Shown one piece after another: positions 7,680-16,366 of a stretch of DNA of 64,000 nucleotides. The position numbers and the translations under genes were made by a program. This DNA is from Sinosporangium siamense. Its GTDB lineage: Bacteria > Actinomycetota > Actinomycetes > Streptosporangiales > Streptosporangiaceae. How positions within the stretch are numbered: position 1 is the stretch's first letter; every line of letters starts with the position of its first letter. The stretch lies in NCBI RefSeq assembly GCF_016863435.1, contig NZ_BOOW01000006.1, positions 496,001-560,000 on the forward strand, in the 5' to 3' direction. The notes beneath the pieces are model-generated. The model did no database searches. It was not told the origin of the DNA and was given only the letters and a program-made list of their open reading frames with translations.

Positions 7680-8420
7680 ATGACCACCGGAGAGCCCCGG
7701 CCTCATCGCACGACCAAGGTGACGCAGAAGGCGTCGATGCACCTCTTTTTGTGGGTTCTCTTCCCGCTGATCGGCGTCGGTCTCGGCGGGCTGCTGGTAT
7801 TCCTGATCGGCTGGCTGGCGGACCTTCCCTGGGTGCCGTTCAAGGGGCCGATCGACCTGATCGACTCCATTCCCGACCCTTGGCTCGCGGTCGGACTGCC
7901 GGCGGCCGGGCTGCTGATCGGGCTGGTCGTGAGCATGATCACCCTCCACGAGAGCGTGTCGGTGACGATCTCCGACGACAGGGTGGCCCTGACCACCATG
8001 GGCAAGGAGCGCGCTTTTCCGCGCGAGGCCGTGGAGGCGGTTTTCGTCGACGCGAAACACCTCGTAGTGCTGGGCCACCACACGGAGGAGCTGGCGCGGG
8101 AAAAACACGAGGGCCTGCCGATTTCCCAGCTTGAGGCGGCGTTCACCGGTCACGGCTACCGATACCTCGACGGGGATCCGCACAAGGCGGACTTCCGCCG
8201 CTGGGTGCCGGATATGCCCGGCCTGCCGCCAGGCGCCGACGCACTGCTCAAAGCCCGGCAGAAGGCACTGGAGAAAAGCGACCAGTCCGACGTCCGAGAC
8301 CTACGCCACGAGCTGGGCAAGATCGGCGTCGTGGTCAAGGAGGAGGGCAAGCGCCAGTTCTGGCGCCCCTCCCAGCGCCCCGGCCCCCAGAGCCTCCCCG
8401 CGAGCGACCTGCACCCCTGA
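7680..8420 (+). CDS. Two-helix membrane protein with cytoplasmic domain (YqeB-like)
   Basis: The 246-residue product has two N-terminal membrane segments (about residues 21-48, LFLWVLFPLIGVGLGG..., and 65-85, WLAVGLPAAGLLIGLVV) and then a soluble domain starting with a PH-like strand pattern (SVTISDDRVALTTMGKERAFPREAVEAVFVD). The layout resembles actinobacterial proteins annotated YqeB. That name is given with low certainty, and the function is not known. ATG 7680 is preferred since GGAG lies seven bases upstream; the open frame extends to a TTG at 7629 inside the hairpin. Confidence 0.6.
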   Translation: MTTGEPRPHRTTKVTQKASMHLFLWVLFPLIGVGLGGLLVFLIGWLADLPWVPFKGPIDLIDSIPDPWLAVGLPAAGLLIGLVVSMITLHESVSVTISDDRVALTTMGKERAFPREAVEAVFVDAKHLVVLGHHTEELAREKHEGLPISQLEAAFTGHGYRYLDGDPHKADFRRWVPDMPGLPPGADALLKARQKALEKSDQSDVRDLRHELGKIGVVVKEEGKRQFWRPSQRPGPQSLPASDLHP

Positions 8421-8512
8421 GCCCGCCCGGCAGACGCCGGCCACCAGGTGTCCCGAGGTCCCCGCACACCGCAGCCGGCGGGTACGGCGAAGCCCGGCCA
8501 CGGCCGGGCAGC

Positions 8513-8548
8513 GTGTACGGCAGAGCCCGGCCAGGCTCTGCCGTACAC
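8513..8548. terminator. Long hairpin between convergent genes
   Basis: A perfect 15-bp inverted repeat, GTGTACGGCAGAGCC at 8513-8527 and its complement at 8534-8548, with a 6-base loop. It lies between the stop of the membrane protein gene and the stop of the convergent helicase, so it can serve both. The stem is built from a GTACGGCRGAGCC motif that recurs elsewhere in the window. Confidence 0.7.
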
Positions 8549-8556
8549 AGGATGGG

Positions 8557-11055
8557 TCAGAGCCGGTCCACCGCCGTGACGTGCACGACCGCGCGGCCCT
8601 CCTCGTCGGACGCGGCCAGGTCGACCTGGGCGGAGATGCCCCAGTCGCGGTCCCCCGCCGGGTCGTGGAAGGTCTGCCGGACCCGCCACAGCTCCTTCTC
8701 CTCGGTGATCTGCAGCAGCGCCGGCCCGCGGGCGTCGGGGCCGGTGCCGAGCTCGTCGTATTCCTCGAAGTAGGCGTCGAGCGCGCCCTCCCAGTCGATG
8801 TCCGGGGCGAGCTCCTCCAGCTCGTCGTATTTCTCCAGCGCGGACAGCTCGACCAGCCGGAACATCGCGTTGCGCACCAGCACGCGGAAGGCGCGGGCGT
8901 TGGCGGTGACGGGACGCGGCTTGGACTCCAGCTCCCGCTGCTGCTCCTCCATGGCCGCGGCGGGGTTGGCGAGCGCCTCCCACTCGTCGAGCAGGCTGGA
9001 GTCGACCTGCCGGACGAGTTCGCCCAGCCATTCGATGAGATCGACGAGGTCGTCGGTCTTGAGATGCTCGGGGATGGTACGGGCGAGCGCCCGGTAGGCG
9101 TCGGCGAGATAACGCAGGACCGAACCCTCCGAGCGGGTCAGGTCGTAGTACTGAATGAAGTCCGTGAAGGTCATCGCCTTCTCGTACATATCCCGCACGA
9201 CGGTCTTGGGGCTCACGACGTGGTCGCCCACCCACGGGTGGCCGCGGCGGTAGGTCTCGTAGGCCCCGAGCAGCAGGTCCTCCAGCGGCATCGGGTAGGT
9301 GACCTCGGTGAGGAGCTCCATGCGCTCCTCGTATTCGATGCCGTCGGCCTTCATCTGCGCGACGGCCTCCGCCTTGGCCTTGTTGAGCTGGGCGGAGAGG
9401 ATCTGCCGGGGGTCGTCCAGGGTGGACTCCACGATCGACACCATGTCGAGGGCATAGCTCGGCGACTCGGTGTCCAGCAGCTCGAACGCCGCCAGCGCGA
9501 ACGTGGACAGCGCCTGGTTCAGCGCGAAGTCCTCCTGCAGGTCGACGGTCAGCCGCGCCATGCGGCCCTGCTCGTCAGGCTCGGCGAGTTTCTCCACGAT
9601 GCCGCCCGCCAGAAGCGAGCGGTAGATCGCGATCGCGTGGCTGATGTGGCGGCGCCGCCGCTTGCTGTCCTCGTGGTTGTCGGTGAGCAGCTGGCGCATG
9701 GCCGCGAAGCAGTCGCCCGGCCGGTTGATCACCGCGAGCAGCATGGCGTTGGTCACCTTGAAGCGGGAGGTGAGCGCCTCGGGCTCGGCGTGGCGCATCT
9801 TCTCGAAGGTCTCCTCGCTCCAGTTCACGAAGCCTTCGGGAGCCTTCTTGCGCACGACCTTGCGCCGCTTCTTCGGGTCGTCGCCGGCCTTGGCGAGCGC
9901 CTTCTCATTCTCCACTACGTGGTCGGGGGCCTGGCACACCACATAGCCGGCCGTGTCGAAGCCCGCGCGGCCGGCCCGTCCGGCGATCTGGTGGAAATCG
10001 CGGGCGCGCAGGAGCCGCACCCGGTTGCCGTCGTATTTCGACAACGCCGTGAACAACACCGTGCGGATCGGCACGTTGACCCCCACGCCGAGGGTGTCGG
10101 TGCCGCAGATGACCTTCAGGAGCCCGGCCTGCGCGAGCCGCTCGACCAGCCTGCGGTATTTCGGCAGCATGCCGGCGTGATGCACCCCGATGCCGTGGCG
10201 CACGAGCCGGGAGAGCGCGCGGCCGAAGCGGGTGGTGAACCGGAAGTTGCCGATGAGCGCGGCGATGGCCTCCTTCTCCGCCTTGGTGGACATGTTGATG
10301 CTCATGAGTGCCTGAGCGCGCTCCAGGGCGGCGGCCTGGGTGAAATGCACCACGTAGACGGGAGCCTGCTGGGTGGCGAGCAACTCTTCGAGCGTCTCGT
10401 GCAGCGGCGTCAACCGGTAGGAGTAGTAGAGCGGGACGGGACGTTCGGCGTCCTTGACCACCGAAGTGGGGCGGTCGGTGCGGCGACTGAGATCCTTCTC
10501 GAACCTCGCGACATCCCCTAGCGTCGCCGACATCAGGATGAACTGCGCCTGCGGCAGCTCCAGCAGCGGCACCTGCCATGCCCAGCCGCGGTCGGGCTCG
10601 GCGTAGAAGTGGAACTCGTCCATCACCACCTGGTTGACGTCGGCCCGCGCGCCGTCGCGCAGCGCGATGTAGGCCAGGATCTCGGCGGTGCAGCAAATGA
10701 TCGGCGCCCCGGCATTGACGCTCGCGTCACCTGTCATCATGCCGACGTTCTCCGTGCCGAACATGGCGCAGAGGTCGAAGAATTTCTCGCTCACCAAGGC
10801 CTTGATGGGCGCGGTGTAGAACGTGCGCACATCGCGGGTGAGCGCGGCGAAATGCGCTCCGGCCGCCACAAGGCTCTTACCGGAGCCGGTCGGCGTGGAA
10901 AGGATCAGGTTGTTGCCGGAGACGACCTCGATCAAGGCCTCCTCCTGGTGCGGATAGAGCGTGAAGCCTCTCTCGGTGTTCCACCGGACGAACGCGTCGA
11001 AGACGGTGTCGGGGTCGGCGTCGATGTCTTCGGGCAGGTAGTCGATGAGGTTCAC
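8557..11055 (-). CDS. DEAD/DEAH-box superfamily II RNA helicase with DUF3516-like C-terminus
   Basis: An 832-residue helicase. Motifs run in order: YPHQEEAL (Q-like), STPTGSGKSLVA (motif I), TAPIKALVSEKF (Ia), MDEFHFY (II), MSATLGD (III), GVHHAGMLPKYRRLVERL (IV/V), GTDTLGVGVNVP, and HQIAGRAGRAGFDT (VI). These make it a Ski2/Mtr4-like RNA helicase. The second half matches the long helical region found in actinobacterial DUF3516 helicases. It begins at ATG 11055. Such proteins are thought to remodel or help degrade RNA. It is transcribed alone, converging on the membrane protein gene. Confidence 0.85.
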   Translation of the reverse strand: MNLIDYLPEDIDADPDTVFDAFVRWNTERGFTLYPHQEEALIEVVSGNNLILSTPTGSGKSLVAAGAHFAALTRDVRTFYTAPIKALVSEKFFDLCAMFGTENVGMMTGDASVNAGAPIICCTAEILAYIALRDGARADVNQVVMDEFHFYAEPDRGWAWQVPLLELPQAQFILMSATLGDVARFEKDLSRRTDRPTSVVKDAERPVPLYYSYRLTPLHETLEELLATQQAPVYVVHFTQAAALERAQALMSINMSTKAEKEAIAALIGNFRFTTRFGRALSRLVRHGIGVHHAGMLPKYRRLVERLAQAGLLKVICGTDTLGVGVNVPIRTVLFTALSKYDGNRVRLLRARDFHQIAGRAGRAGFDTAGYVVCQAPDHVVENEKALAKAGDDPKKRRKVVRKKAPEGFVNWSEETFEKMRHAEPEALTSRFKVTNAMLLAVINRPGDCFAAMRQLLTDNHEDSKRRRRHISHAIAIYRSLLAGGIVEKLAEPDEQGRMARLTVDLQEDFALNQALSTFALAAFELLDTESPSYALDMVSIVESTLDDPRQILSAQLNKAKAEAVAQMKADGIEYEERMELLTEVTYPMPLEDLLLGAYETYRRGHPWVGDHVVSPKTVVRDMYEKAMTFTDFIQYYDLTRSEGSVLRYLADAYRALARTIPEHLKTDDLVDLIEWLGELVRQVDSSLLDEWEALANPAAAMEEQQRELESKPRPVTANARAFRVLVRNAMFRLVELSALEKYDELEELAPDIDWEGALDAYFEEYDELGTGPDARGPALLQITEEKELWRVRQTFHDPAGDRDWGISAQVDLAASDEEGRAVVHVTAVDRL

Positions 11056-11947
11056 CCCTCAATTCTGCCGAACCCGACACAAGATCACTTACCCTCCGTT
11101 GCGGAGAGGGAGAATTCTTATCCCTCTTGCCCCCTCAACCGCCGGGCGGTTAGGCGTTTTGGGGCTTCGGTGCTGTCCGTCAGCCGGTGGGGATTCAGCC
11201 CGACGGCCGGGCGGACGGATGGTCGGGTGGGGATTCGACCTGATGGCCGGGTCGGCTGACGGTCGGATGGAGACTCCGGCAGCCGGGTGGGTTGTGGGTG
11301 GCGGGCGCTGGATCTTGGGCCCGGTTCGCGATCCCGCCCCGGGGCCGGTTCGAGAGCACGCTCAAATGCGAGGCGCTGCCGTACGGAACCCTTTGTGCCG
11401 CTGGGCCGTTGGGCATGGTGATCGCGTACTTCAAAGGGTGCGCTACCGGCGATATCCGTCATGTTTCCTCATCTATGCGATGGGAACCGTTGACTAACCT
11501 GGTCTGACCGTTACAGACTTCCGGCCATGCCAGTCGGCAGACCGTGGGGGGTGAGACACCCCGGTCGCCGCACTCAGGATCCACCTCTGGGGAAGCCGTG
11601 GGGCCCAAAACCTCGCAGCCGGACCCATCTCCGGAGGTGGTGCCGCCCCCGGGGGAGCCGGGATCCCGATCCCGGTCGGGTTCATCCCTGGGGGCGGTGC
11701 TCATTCCCCGAACCGGCTTCCCCGAACCGGCTTCCCAAACCCGGTCGCGCCGGCCCCGGCACTCCCGCCGATAGCCGATAGCGGATAGCGGATTGCCGAC
11801 AGCGGTAAGCACTCCCGGCAATCCCAAAAGCCCCGTCGGCAGCCCAGGCGGAAACCCCTCACGGCCCTCCTGACACGCACAGTGACGCAAGGCCCCAGTG
11901 GGCGGGACATAATGTGCGCACCTTTTCCGTGATTGAGGAGACGTCAA
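11056..11947. other. Long non-coding region with short degenerate repeats
   Basis: About 890 bases hold no convincing gene; open frames here are low-complexity shadows. Visible features are direct repeats of CCCGAACCGGCTTCC in tandem (about 11707-11736), a run of GATAGC/GGATTGCC near-repeats (about 11770-11805), and repeated GGTCGG(G/A)TGG blocks near 11218-11270. The first part must hold the helicase promoter on the minus strand and the last part the promoter of the downstream kinase. Confidence 0.6.
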
Positions 11948-12979
11948 TTGAGGGTCCACGACCTCTCCGCCGGGGACGACGTCCTGACCAGAGTCGAGAG
12001 GGCGGCCCGCCGGGCCGTCGCGGCCTACGATCTTTCCCCGTCGTCCGAGGTCACGCTGATCAACGTCTCGGAGAACGCGACATTCCGGGTCGACGACCCC
12101 GTCAGCGGCGAGCGGGCGATCCTGCGGGTGCACCGGCTCGGCTACCACTCGCTCGCCGCCATCCGGTCCGAGCTCGACTGGCTCACCGCGCTGCGGGACG
12201 AGGCGGGGGTCCGCACCCCGCGTGTACGGCGGAGCCGGGCCGGCGAGCGGGTCGTCACGGTGGACGGCACCGGGGAGGGCGAGCCCCGGCGGTGTGTGAT
12301 GTTCGAGTTCCTGCCGGGCGCTGAGCCCGCCGAGGAGGGGCTTGTCGAGGGGTTCGAGGCCCTCGGGGCGCTCACCGCCCGCATGCACGTGCACGCGCGG
12401 TCCTGGGCCGCGCCGGAGGGGTTCACGAGGTTTCACTGGGACTACGAGGCCGCCTTGGGGGCCGTGGCGCGCTGGGGGCGCTGGCAGGAGGGCGTCGGGG
12501 TCGGCGGCGAGGCTTTGGCCGTGCTCGGGCGGCTCGACCGTGAGCTGCGCGGGCGGCTCGGCGCGTGGGGCACGGGCGCGGACCGCTACGGCCTGATCCA
12601 CGCCGACCTGCGGCTCGCCAATCTGCTGGTGGACGGCTCGCCGACGCCGAGCGTCATCGACTTCGACGACTGCGGCCACGGGTGGTATCTCTACGATCTG
12701 GCGGCGGCGCTGAGCTTCATCGAGCACCACCCGAGGGTGCCGGAGATGATCGACGCGTGGCTGCGCGGCTATCGCACGGTGCTCGACCTCCCCGCCGAGG
12801 ACGAGGCCGAGATCTGGACGTTCGTGATGTTCCGCAGGCTGCAACTGGTCGCCTGGATCGGCACCCACCCGGGCGCGGAGATCGCGGGGGAGCTGGGCGC
12901 GGGTTACACGCTGGGCAGTTGCGAGCTCGCCGAGCGCTACCTCACCGGCCGGCTGCCCACGCTCGGAAGACACCGCTGA
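11948..12979 (+). CDS. APH-like kinase (stress response kinase A/HSK2 type)
   Basis: The 343-residue protein has the aminoglycoside phosphotransferase fold. A nucleotide-binding N-lobe with SENATFRV and AILRVHRLGYHS is followed by the catalytic loop YGLIHADLRLANLLV (HxDxxxxN) and the metal-binding VIDFDDCGHGWYLYDLA. The wording of the last motif resembles SrkA/YihE and homoserine kinase II groups rather than drug-resistance enzymes. I favour TTG 11948, which has GAGGAG seven bases upstream. It stands alone before the GntR gene. The substrate (protein or small molecule) is unknown. Confidence 0.75.
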   Translation: MRVHDLSAGDDVLTRVERAARRAVAAYDLSPSSEVTLINVSENATFRVDDPVSGERAILRVHRLGYHSLAAIRSELDWLTALRDEAGVRTPRVRRSRAGERVVTVDGTGEGEPRRCVMFEFLPGAEPAEEGLVEGFEALGALTARMHVHARSWAAPEGFTRFHWDYEAALGAVARWGRWQEGVGVGGEALAVLGRLDRELRGRLGAWGTGADRYGLIHADLRLANLLVDGSPTPSVIDFDDCGHGWYLYDLAAALSFIEHHPRVPEMIDAWLRGYRTVLDLPAEDEAEIWTFVMFRRLQLVAWIGTHPGAEIAGELGAGYTLGSCELAERYLTGRLPTLGRHR

Positions 12980-13134
12980 AGGCGAAGACGCCGCTGAAGG
13001 CGAAGACGCCGCCGAAGGGGACGGCGCCGCCGAAAGCCGTGCCCCGCCCCGATCGGCGCGTGCCGTTGACCGGCCCGTGATCCGGTCTGACCATATCCTG
13101 AAGCCTCTAGAGACCAACACGAGCGGGTGACTGC

Positions 13135-13956
13135 GTGCCGGGAGAAACCACCAACAGCACGGCGGGCCGGACGGTTCCCGGCACAGGGGAGAAGACCGCC
13201 GTCGCCGGGGCACACCGCCGCCTCCTGGAGATGATCTCCTCGGGCGAACTCCAGCCCGGTGAGCGCCTCGGCGCCGAGCGCGAACTCTCCCTCGACCTCG
13301 GCGTGAGCCGGGCCACGCTCCGCCAGGCACTGGTCCTGCTGGAGCAGACCGGGGCCGTGCGCAGGGTTCCCGGCCGGGGCGGCGGCACCTTCGTGAGCCG
13401 CCCCAAGATCGAACGTGACCTCTCCCGGGTCGTCGGCATCCCCGCGATGCTGCGCGAACAGGGTTTCACCGCCGGGTCGCGCGTCGTCAGCGCGTCCATC
13501 ACCGGCGCCGACCAGACGACCGCCACCGCGCTCTCCCTCCAGGCCGGCGACCTCGTCACCGAGATCGTCCGCATCCGTCTGGCAGACGGCCACCCCATCT
13601 CCCTGGAGAACGCCCGCTTCCCCGCGCTGCGTTTCCCCGGCCTGCTCGACATGCACCTCGGCGGCTCGATCTACGAACTGCTGAGCGAGGTGTACGGCGT
13701 GCGCCCGGGTGACGCCACCGAGCGCATCGAGGCGATCCCGGCCGGCCCGACCGAGGCCGCCGTCCTCGACATCGCCGAGAACGCCCCGCTGCTGGCCATC
13801 ACCCGCACCACCCGCGACCCCGGCGGCGTGGCCTTCGAGTTCTCCCACGACCTGTTCCGCGCCGACCGCACCCGGATCCTGGTGCACACCACCGGCGTCA
13901 ACCGCGTCACGGACTCCGCCCGCACCCAGGGACGCCCGGTCGACCTCGACCGCTGA
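13135..13956 (+). CDS. GntR-family transcriptional regulator (HutC/UTRA type)
   Basis: The 273-residue protein has an N-terminal winged helix (GELQPGERLGAERELSLDLGVSRATLRQALVLLEQTGAVRRVPGRGGGTFV, about residues 36-90), the classic GntR signature. It continues into a UTRA ligand-binding domain of about 150 residues with the usual SLENARFP and FEFSHDLFRADR elements. It starts at GTG 13135. HutC-type members bind small effectors such as sugars or amino acids. No obvious target operon is adjacent; the next gene, menB, has its own promoter. Confidence 0.85.
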   Translation: MPGETTNSTAGRTVPGTGEKTAVAGAHRRLLEMISSGELQPGERLGAERELSLDLGVSRATLRQALVLLEQTGAVRRVPGRGGGTFVSRPKIERDLSRVVGIPAMLREQGFTAGSRVVSASITGADQTTATALSLQAGDLVTEIVRIRLADGHPISLENARFPALRFPGLLDMHLGGSIYELLSEVYGVRPGDATERIEAIPAGPTEAAVLDIAENAPLLAITRTTRDPGGVAFEFSHDLFRADRTRILVHTTGVNRVTDSARTQGRPVDLDR

Positions 13957-14152
13957 CGGCGGCATCGCGGGGCCCTGCCGCACTCGTTTTCCCGCTTTTC
14001 CGTGAGCATTTGCAGAAGGCGGCGTGAAAATGTGGCCCTGGGCATGGGAATTGTCCCTGGAAAAAGTCCGGACAGGTGGTTCTCCGCAACCTCGGCCAGG
14101 CCATAGGCCCTGCGCGGCAGGGCATGCCGGAAAAGCCGCGGGGACGGACGGC

Positions 14153-14158
14153 TATAAT
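14153..14158 (+). promoter_or_regulatory. -10 hexamer TATAAT positioned for leaderless menB transcription
   Basis: A perfect TATAAT lies seven bases upstream of the menB ATG (14166), exactly where transcription would begin at or next to the start codon. No Shine-Dalgarno sequence is visible between them. No good -35 element is apparent. Confidence 0.6.
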
Positions 14159-14165
14159 GCCGGGC

Positions 14166-15089
14166 ATGGCAGACGACAGGGTTTCCGAGCTCTTCGACCC
14201 GGAAGCGTGGGTGCAAGTCGAGGGATTCAAATTCACCGACATCACCTATCACCGCACGGCCGAGAGCCGGTCCGGAAAGCGGGCGGTGCGCATCGCCTTC
14301 GACCGCCCCGAGGTGCGCAACGCGTTCCGCCCCCACACGGTCGACGAGCTTTACAGCGCACTCGAGCACGCCCGGACGAGCCCCGACGTCGGCTGCGTGT
14401 TGCTCACCGGCAACGGCCCTTCTCCCAAGGACGGCGGCTGGGCCTTCTGCTCGGGCGGTGACCAGCGCATCCGCGGCCGGTCCGGTTATCGCTACGCCAC
14501 GGGCGAGACGGCCGAGACCGTCGACCCGGCGCGCGCCGGGCGGCTCCACATCCTGGAGTGCCAGCGTTTGATCCGGTTTATGCCGAAGGTCGTCATCGCG
14601 GTCGTGCCGGGCTGGGCGGCGGGCGGTGGGCACTCGCTGCACGTGGTCTGCGACCTCACCCTGGCCTCTGCCGAGCACGCACGTTTCAAGCAGACCGACG
14701 CCGACGTGGGCTCCTTCGACGGGGGCTACGGCTCGGCCTATCTCGCGCGCCAGGTGGGGCAGAAGTTCGCGCGGGAGATCTTCTTCCTCGGCGAGGCATA
14801 TTCCGCCGAGCAGATGCACCGCATGGGGGCGGTCAACGCCGCCGTGCCCCACGCCGAGCTGGAGTCGACCGCGCTTGACTGGGCGTGGAAGATCATGGGC
14901 AAGTCGCCGACCGCCCAGCGCATGCTGAAATATTCGTTCAACCTGATCGACGACGGCCTGGTCGGCCAGCAGATCTTCGCCGGGGAGACCACACGCCTCG
15001 CCTATATGCAGGACGAGGCGGTCGAGGGCCGCGACTCGTTCCTGGAGAAGCGCGACCCCGACTGGTCGGACTATCCCTACCACTACTGA
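14166..15089 (+). CDS. menB: 1,4-dihydroxy-2-naphthoyl-CoA synthase
   Basis: A 307-residue crotonase-fold protein with the MenB hallmarks: RPEVRNAFRPHTVDEL, WAFCSGGDQRIRG (oxyanion loop and bicarbonate/acid region), GWAAGGGHSLHVVCDLTLAS, QTDADVGSFDGGYGSAYLARQVG and the C-terminal RDPDWSDYPYHY-like tail. It closes the second ring of menaquinone by Dieckmann-type condensation of succinylbenzoyl-CoA. No other men genes are in the window. The message is probably leaderless (TATAAT 7 bases before ATG). Identity is secure. Confidence 0.95.
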   Translation: MADDRVSELFDPEAWVQVEGFKFTDITYHRTAESRSGKRAVRIAFDRPEVRNAFRPHTVDELYSALEHARTSPDVGCVLLTGNGPSPKDGGWAFCSGGDQRIRGRSGYRYATGETAETVDPARAGRLHILECQRLIRFMPKVVIAVVPGWAAGGGHSLHVVCDLTLASAEHARFKQTDADVGSFDGGYGSAYLARQVGQKFAREIFFLGEAYSAEQMHRMGAVNAAVPHAELESTALDWAWKIMGKSPTAQRMLKYSFNLIDDGLVGQQIFAGETTRLAYMQDEAVEGRDSFLEKRDPDWSDYPYHY

Positions 15090-15110
15090 CGCGTCACGCT
15101 CGCTGCAGGC

Positions 15111-15153
15111 AAAGCACACGGCCCCGCCGGGAAGAAGCGGGGCCGTGTGCTTT
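15111..15153 (+). terminator. Terminator after menB
   Basis: A perfect 17-bp stem (15111-15127 with 15137-15153) with a 9-base loop starts 22 bases after the menB stop. It separates menB from the following riboswitch. Confidence 0.85.
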
Positions 15154-15167
15154 GCGCGCAATGTGGG

Positions 15168-15345
15168 TTATGCGACCATGGACGGCGAAGGTGACGGCGG
15201 AACGAGGAAGCCGGTGCGACTCCGGCGCGGTCCCGCCACTGTGATCGGCGAGCGGATCCCGACACCGCCACTGCCCGCATATGGGTGGGAAGGCCGGGAC
15301 GAGCTGTGACCCGAAAGCCAGGAGACTCACGCGGTCACCTCCTCA
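15168..15345 (+). promoter_or_regulatory. Cobalamin (AdoCbl) riboswitch
   Basis: The leader contains the conserved cobalamin-riboswitch blocks in order: GAAGCCGGTGCGACTCCGGC (about 15211-15230), GCGGTCCCGCCACTGTGA directly after it, and the B12 box AGCCAGGAGAC at 15316-15326. A pyrimidine-rich CACCTCCTC follows, which could act as expression platform. It lies about 30 bases before the start of a 2Fe-2S protein gene, so that operon should be repressed by B12. The outer boundaries are approximate. Confidence 0.85.
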
Positions 15346-15376
15346 CGGAAATTGGGGCGGATCTCCCCAAGAGAGG

Positions 15377-16366
15377 ATGGGATTGCCTGTGTCGCCGGTG
15401 CCATGTGACATTTTCGGATTGGCGGTGGCCGACATCTCCGCCATCGGCGGTTTCTTCTCCTTGCAGATCGGCCCCGCGGACACCGGGTGGCGCCCCCTGA
15501 CGGAGTTGCTCGGCGACAAGGCCGTGCTGGACGAGAGGGTCACGCTGGTGGCCGACCGGCTCGGCGCGTCCGAGCGCCGGATCGCGGCGTCCATCCTGTT
15601 TCAGGGGCTCGCGGCCCGCTTCCTGTCGCCGCCGTTCGGTGTGGCCGCCGTGCACGGCCTGCTCGTGGACTTCACGCCTGACCGTCTGCACTGGCGGCCG
15701 GTGCCGAGCGGCCCGCTGCCCCTGCGGACCGTGCACGCCGATGCGACGAGGGTGTGGAGCGCACGGTGTACGGCGGACCCCGGAGACGTGACCGCCCCGC
15801 ACGCCGAGAGCCCCGGTGAGGTTACGCGAACGGCCGGGCCCACTGGCCCGCACGAGGCAAGCCCCGCCGAGGTTACGCGAACGGCCGGGCTCACCGCCCC
15901 GCACGAGGCAAGCCCCGGTGAGGTTACGCAAACGGCCGGGCCCACCGGCCGCCGCACGGCGAGCCCCGGCGAGCTGGCCGAGGGGTTGTACCGCATGGTC
16001 GTGGAAGGGGTGCTGGAGCCGCTCGCCGGGACCCTGCGCGAGATCGTCAAGATCGCGCCCGGCCTGCTCTGGGGCAACGCGGCCTCCTGCGTCGCCGAGG
16101 CCATGCGCGCCGTGGAGCGTGAGCGGGCCGGGGCGGCGGAGACCGCGGGCGCGCTCGGCCGGGCGCTGCTGGAGATCGGGCGGCTGCGCGGCAACGGCGA
16201 GCTGGCGGAGCCGGCCCCCGGCCACACCTTCTTCGTACGGCGGAGCTGCTGCCTCTACTACCGCGTGGCCCCGGACGCCCTGTGCGGCGACTGCGCCCTG
16301 CTCGACCCCGAGGTGCGCCGTGAGCAGTGGGCGCGAGCCGTACGGCACGGCGGGGGAGCCGGGTGA
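15377..16366 (+). CDS. (2Fe-2S)-binding FhuF-like reductase under B12 riboswitch control
   Basis: The 329-residue protein ends with SCCLYYRVAPDALCGDC, the Cys-Cys-x10-Cys-x2-Cys 2Fe-2S motif of FhuF-type ferric-siderophore reductases. The upstream half looks like the IucA/IucC-FhuF C-terminal region. In between is a Pro/Thr/Glu-rich linker made of three tandem 17-residue repeats. It follows a cobalamin riboswitch, so a role in reducing or handling cobalamin or its metal is more likely than siderophore use; that is inference. The start is ambiguous: ATG 15377 has the purine-rich AGAGAGG immediately before it, and TTG 15383 and GTG 15389 are in-frame alternatives. Its stop overlaps the next gene (GTGA). 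Confidence 0.75.
   Translation: MGLPVSPVPCDIFGLAVADISAIGGFFSLQIGPADTGWRPLTELLGDKAVLDERVTLVADRLGASERRIAASILFQGLAARFLSPPFGVAAVHGLLVDFTPDRLHWRPVPSGPLPLRTVHADATRVWSARCTADPGDVTAPHAESPGEVTRTAGPTGPHEASPAEVTRTAGLTAPHEASPGEVTQTAGPTGRRTASPGELAEGLYRMVVEGVLEPLAGTLREIVKIAPGLLWGNAASCVAEAMRAVERERAGAAETAGALGRALLEIGRLRGNGELAEPAPGHTFFVRRSCCLYYRVAPDALCGDCALLDPEVRREQWARAVRHGGGAG
15818..15970 (+). repeat. Three tandem 51-bp repeats inside the FhuF-like gene
   Basis: Units starting at 15818, 15869 and 15920 each encode a 17-residue block of the type EVT(R/Q)TAG(P/L)T...ASP(G/A). The copies are nearly identical at DNA level (GAGGTTACGC(G/A)AACGGCCGGGC), indicating recent expansion or slippage of an inter-domain linker. 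Confidence 0.85.

Noticed and set aside
8131-10521. Plus-strand open frame of 796 codons opposite the helicase
   Set aside because: Low-complexity Arg/Val/Leu-rich shadow; the minus strand carries all helicase motifs.
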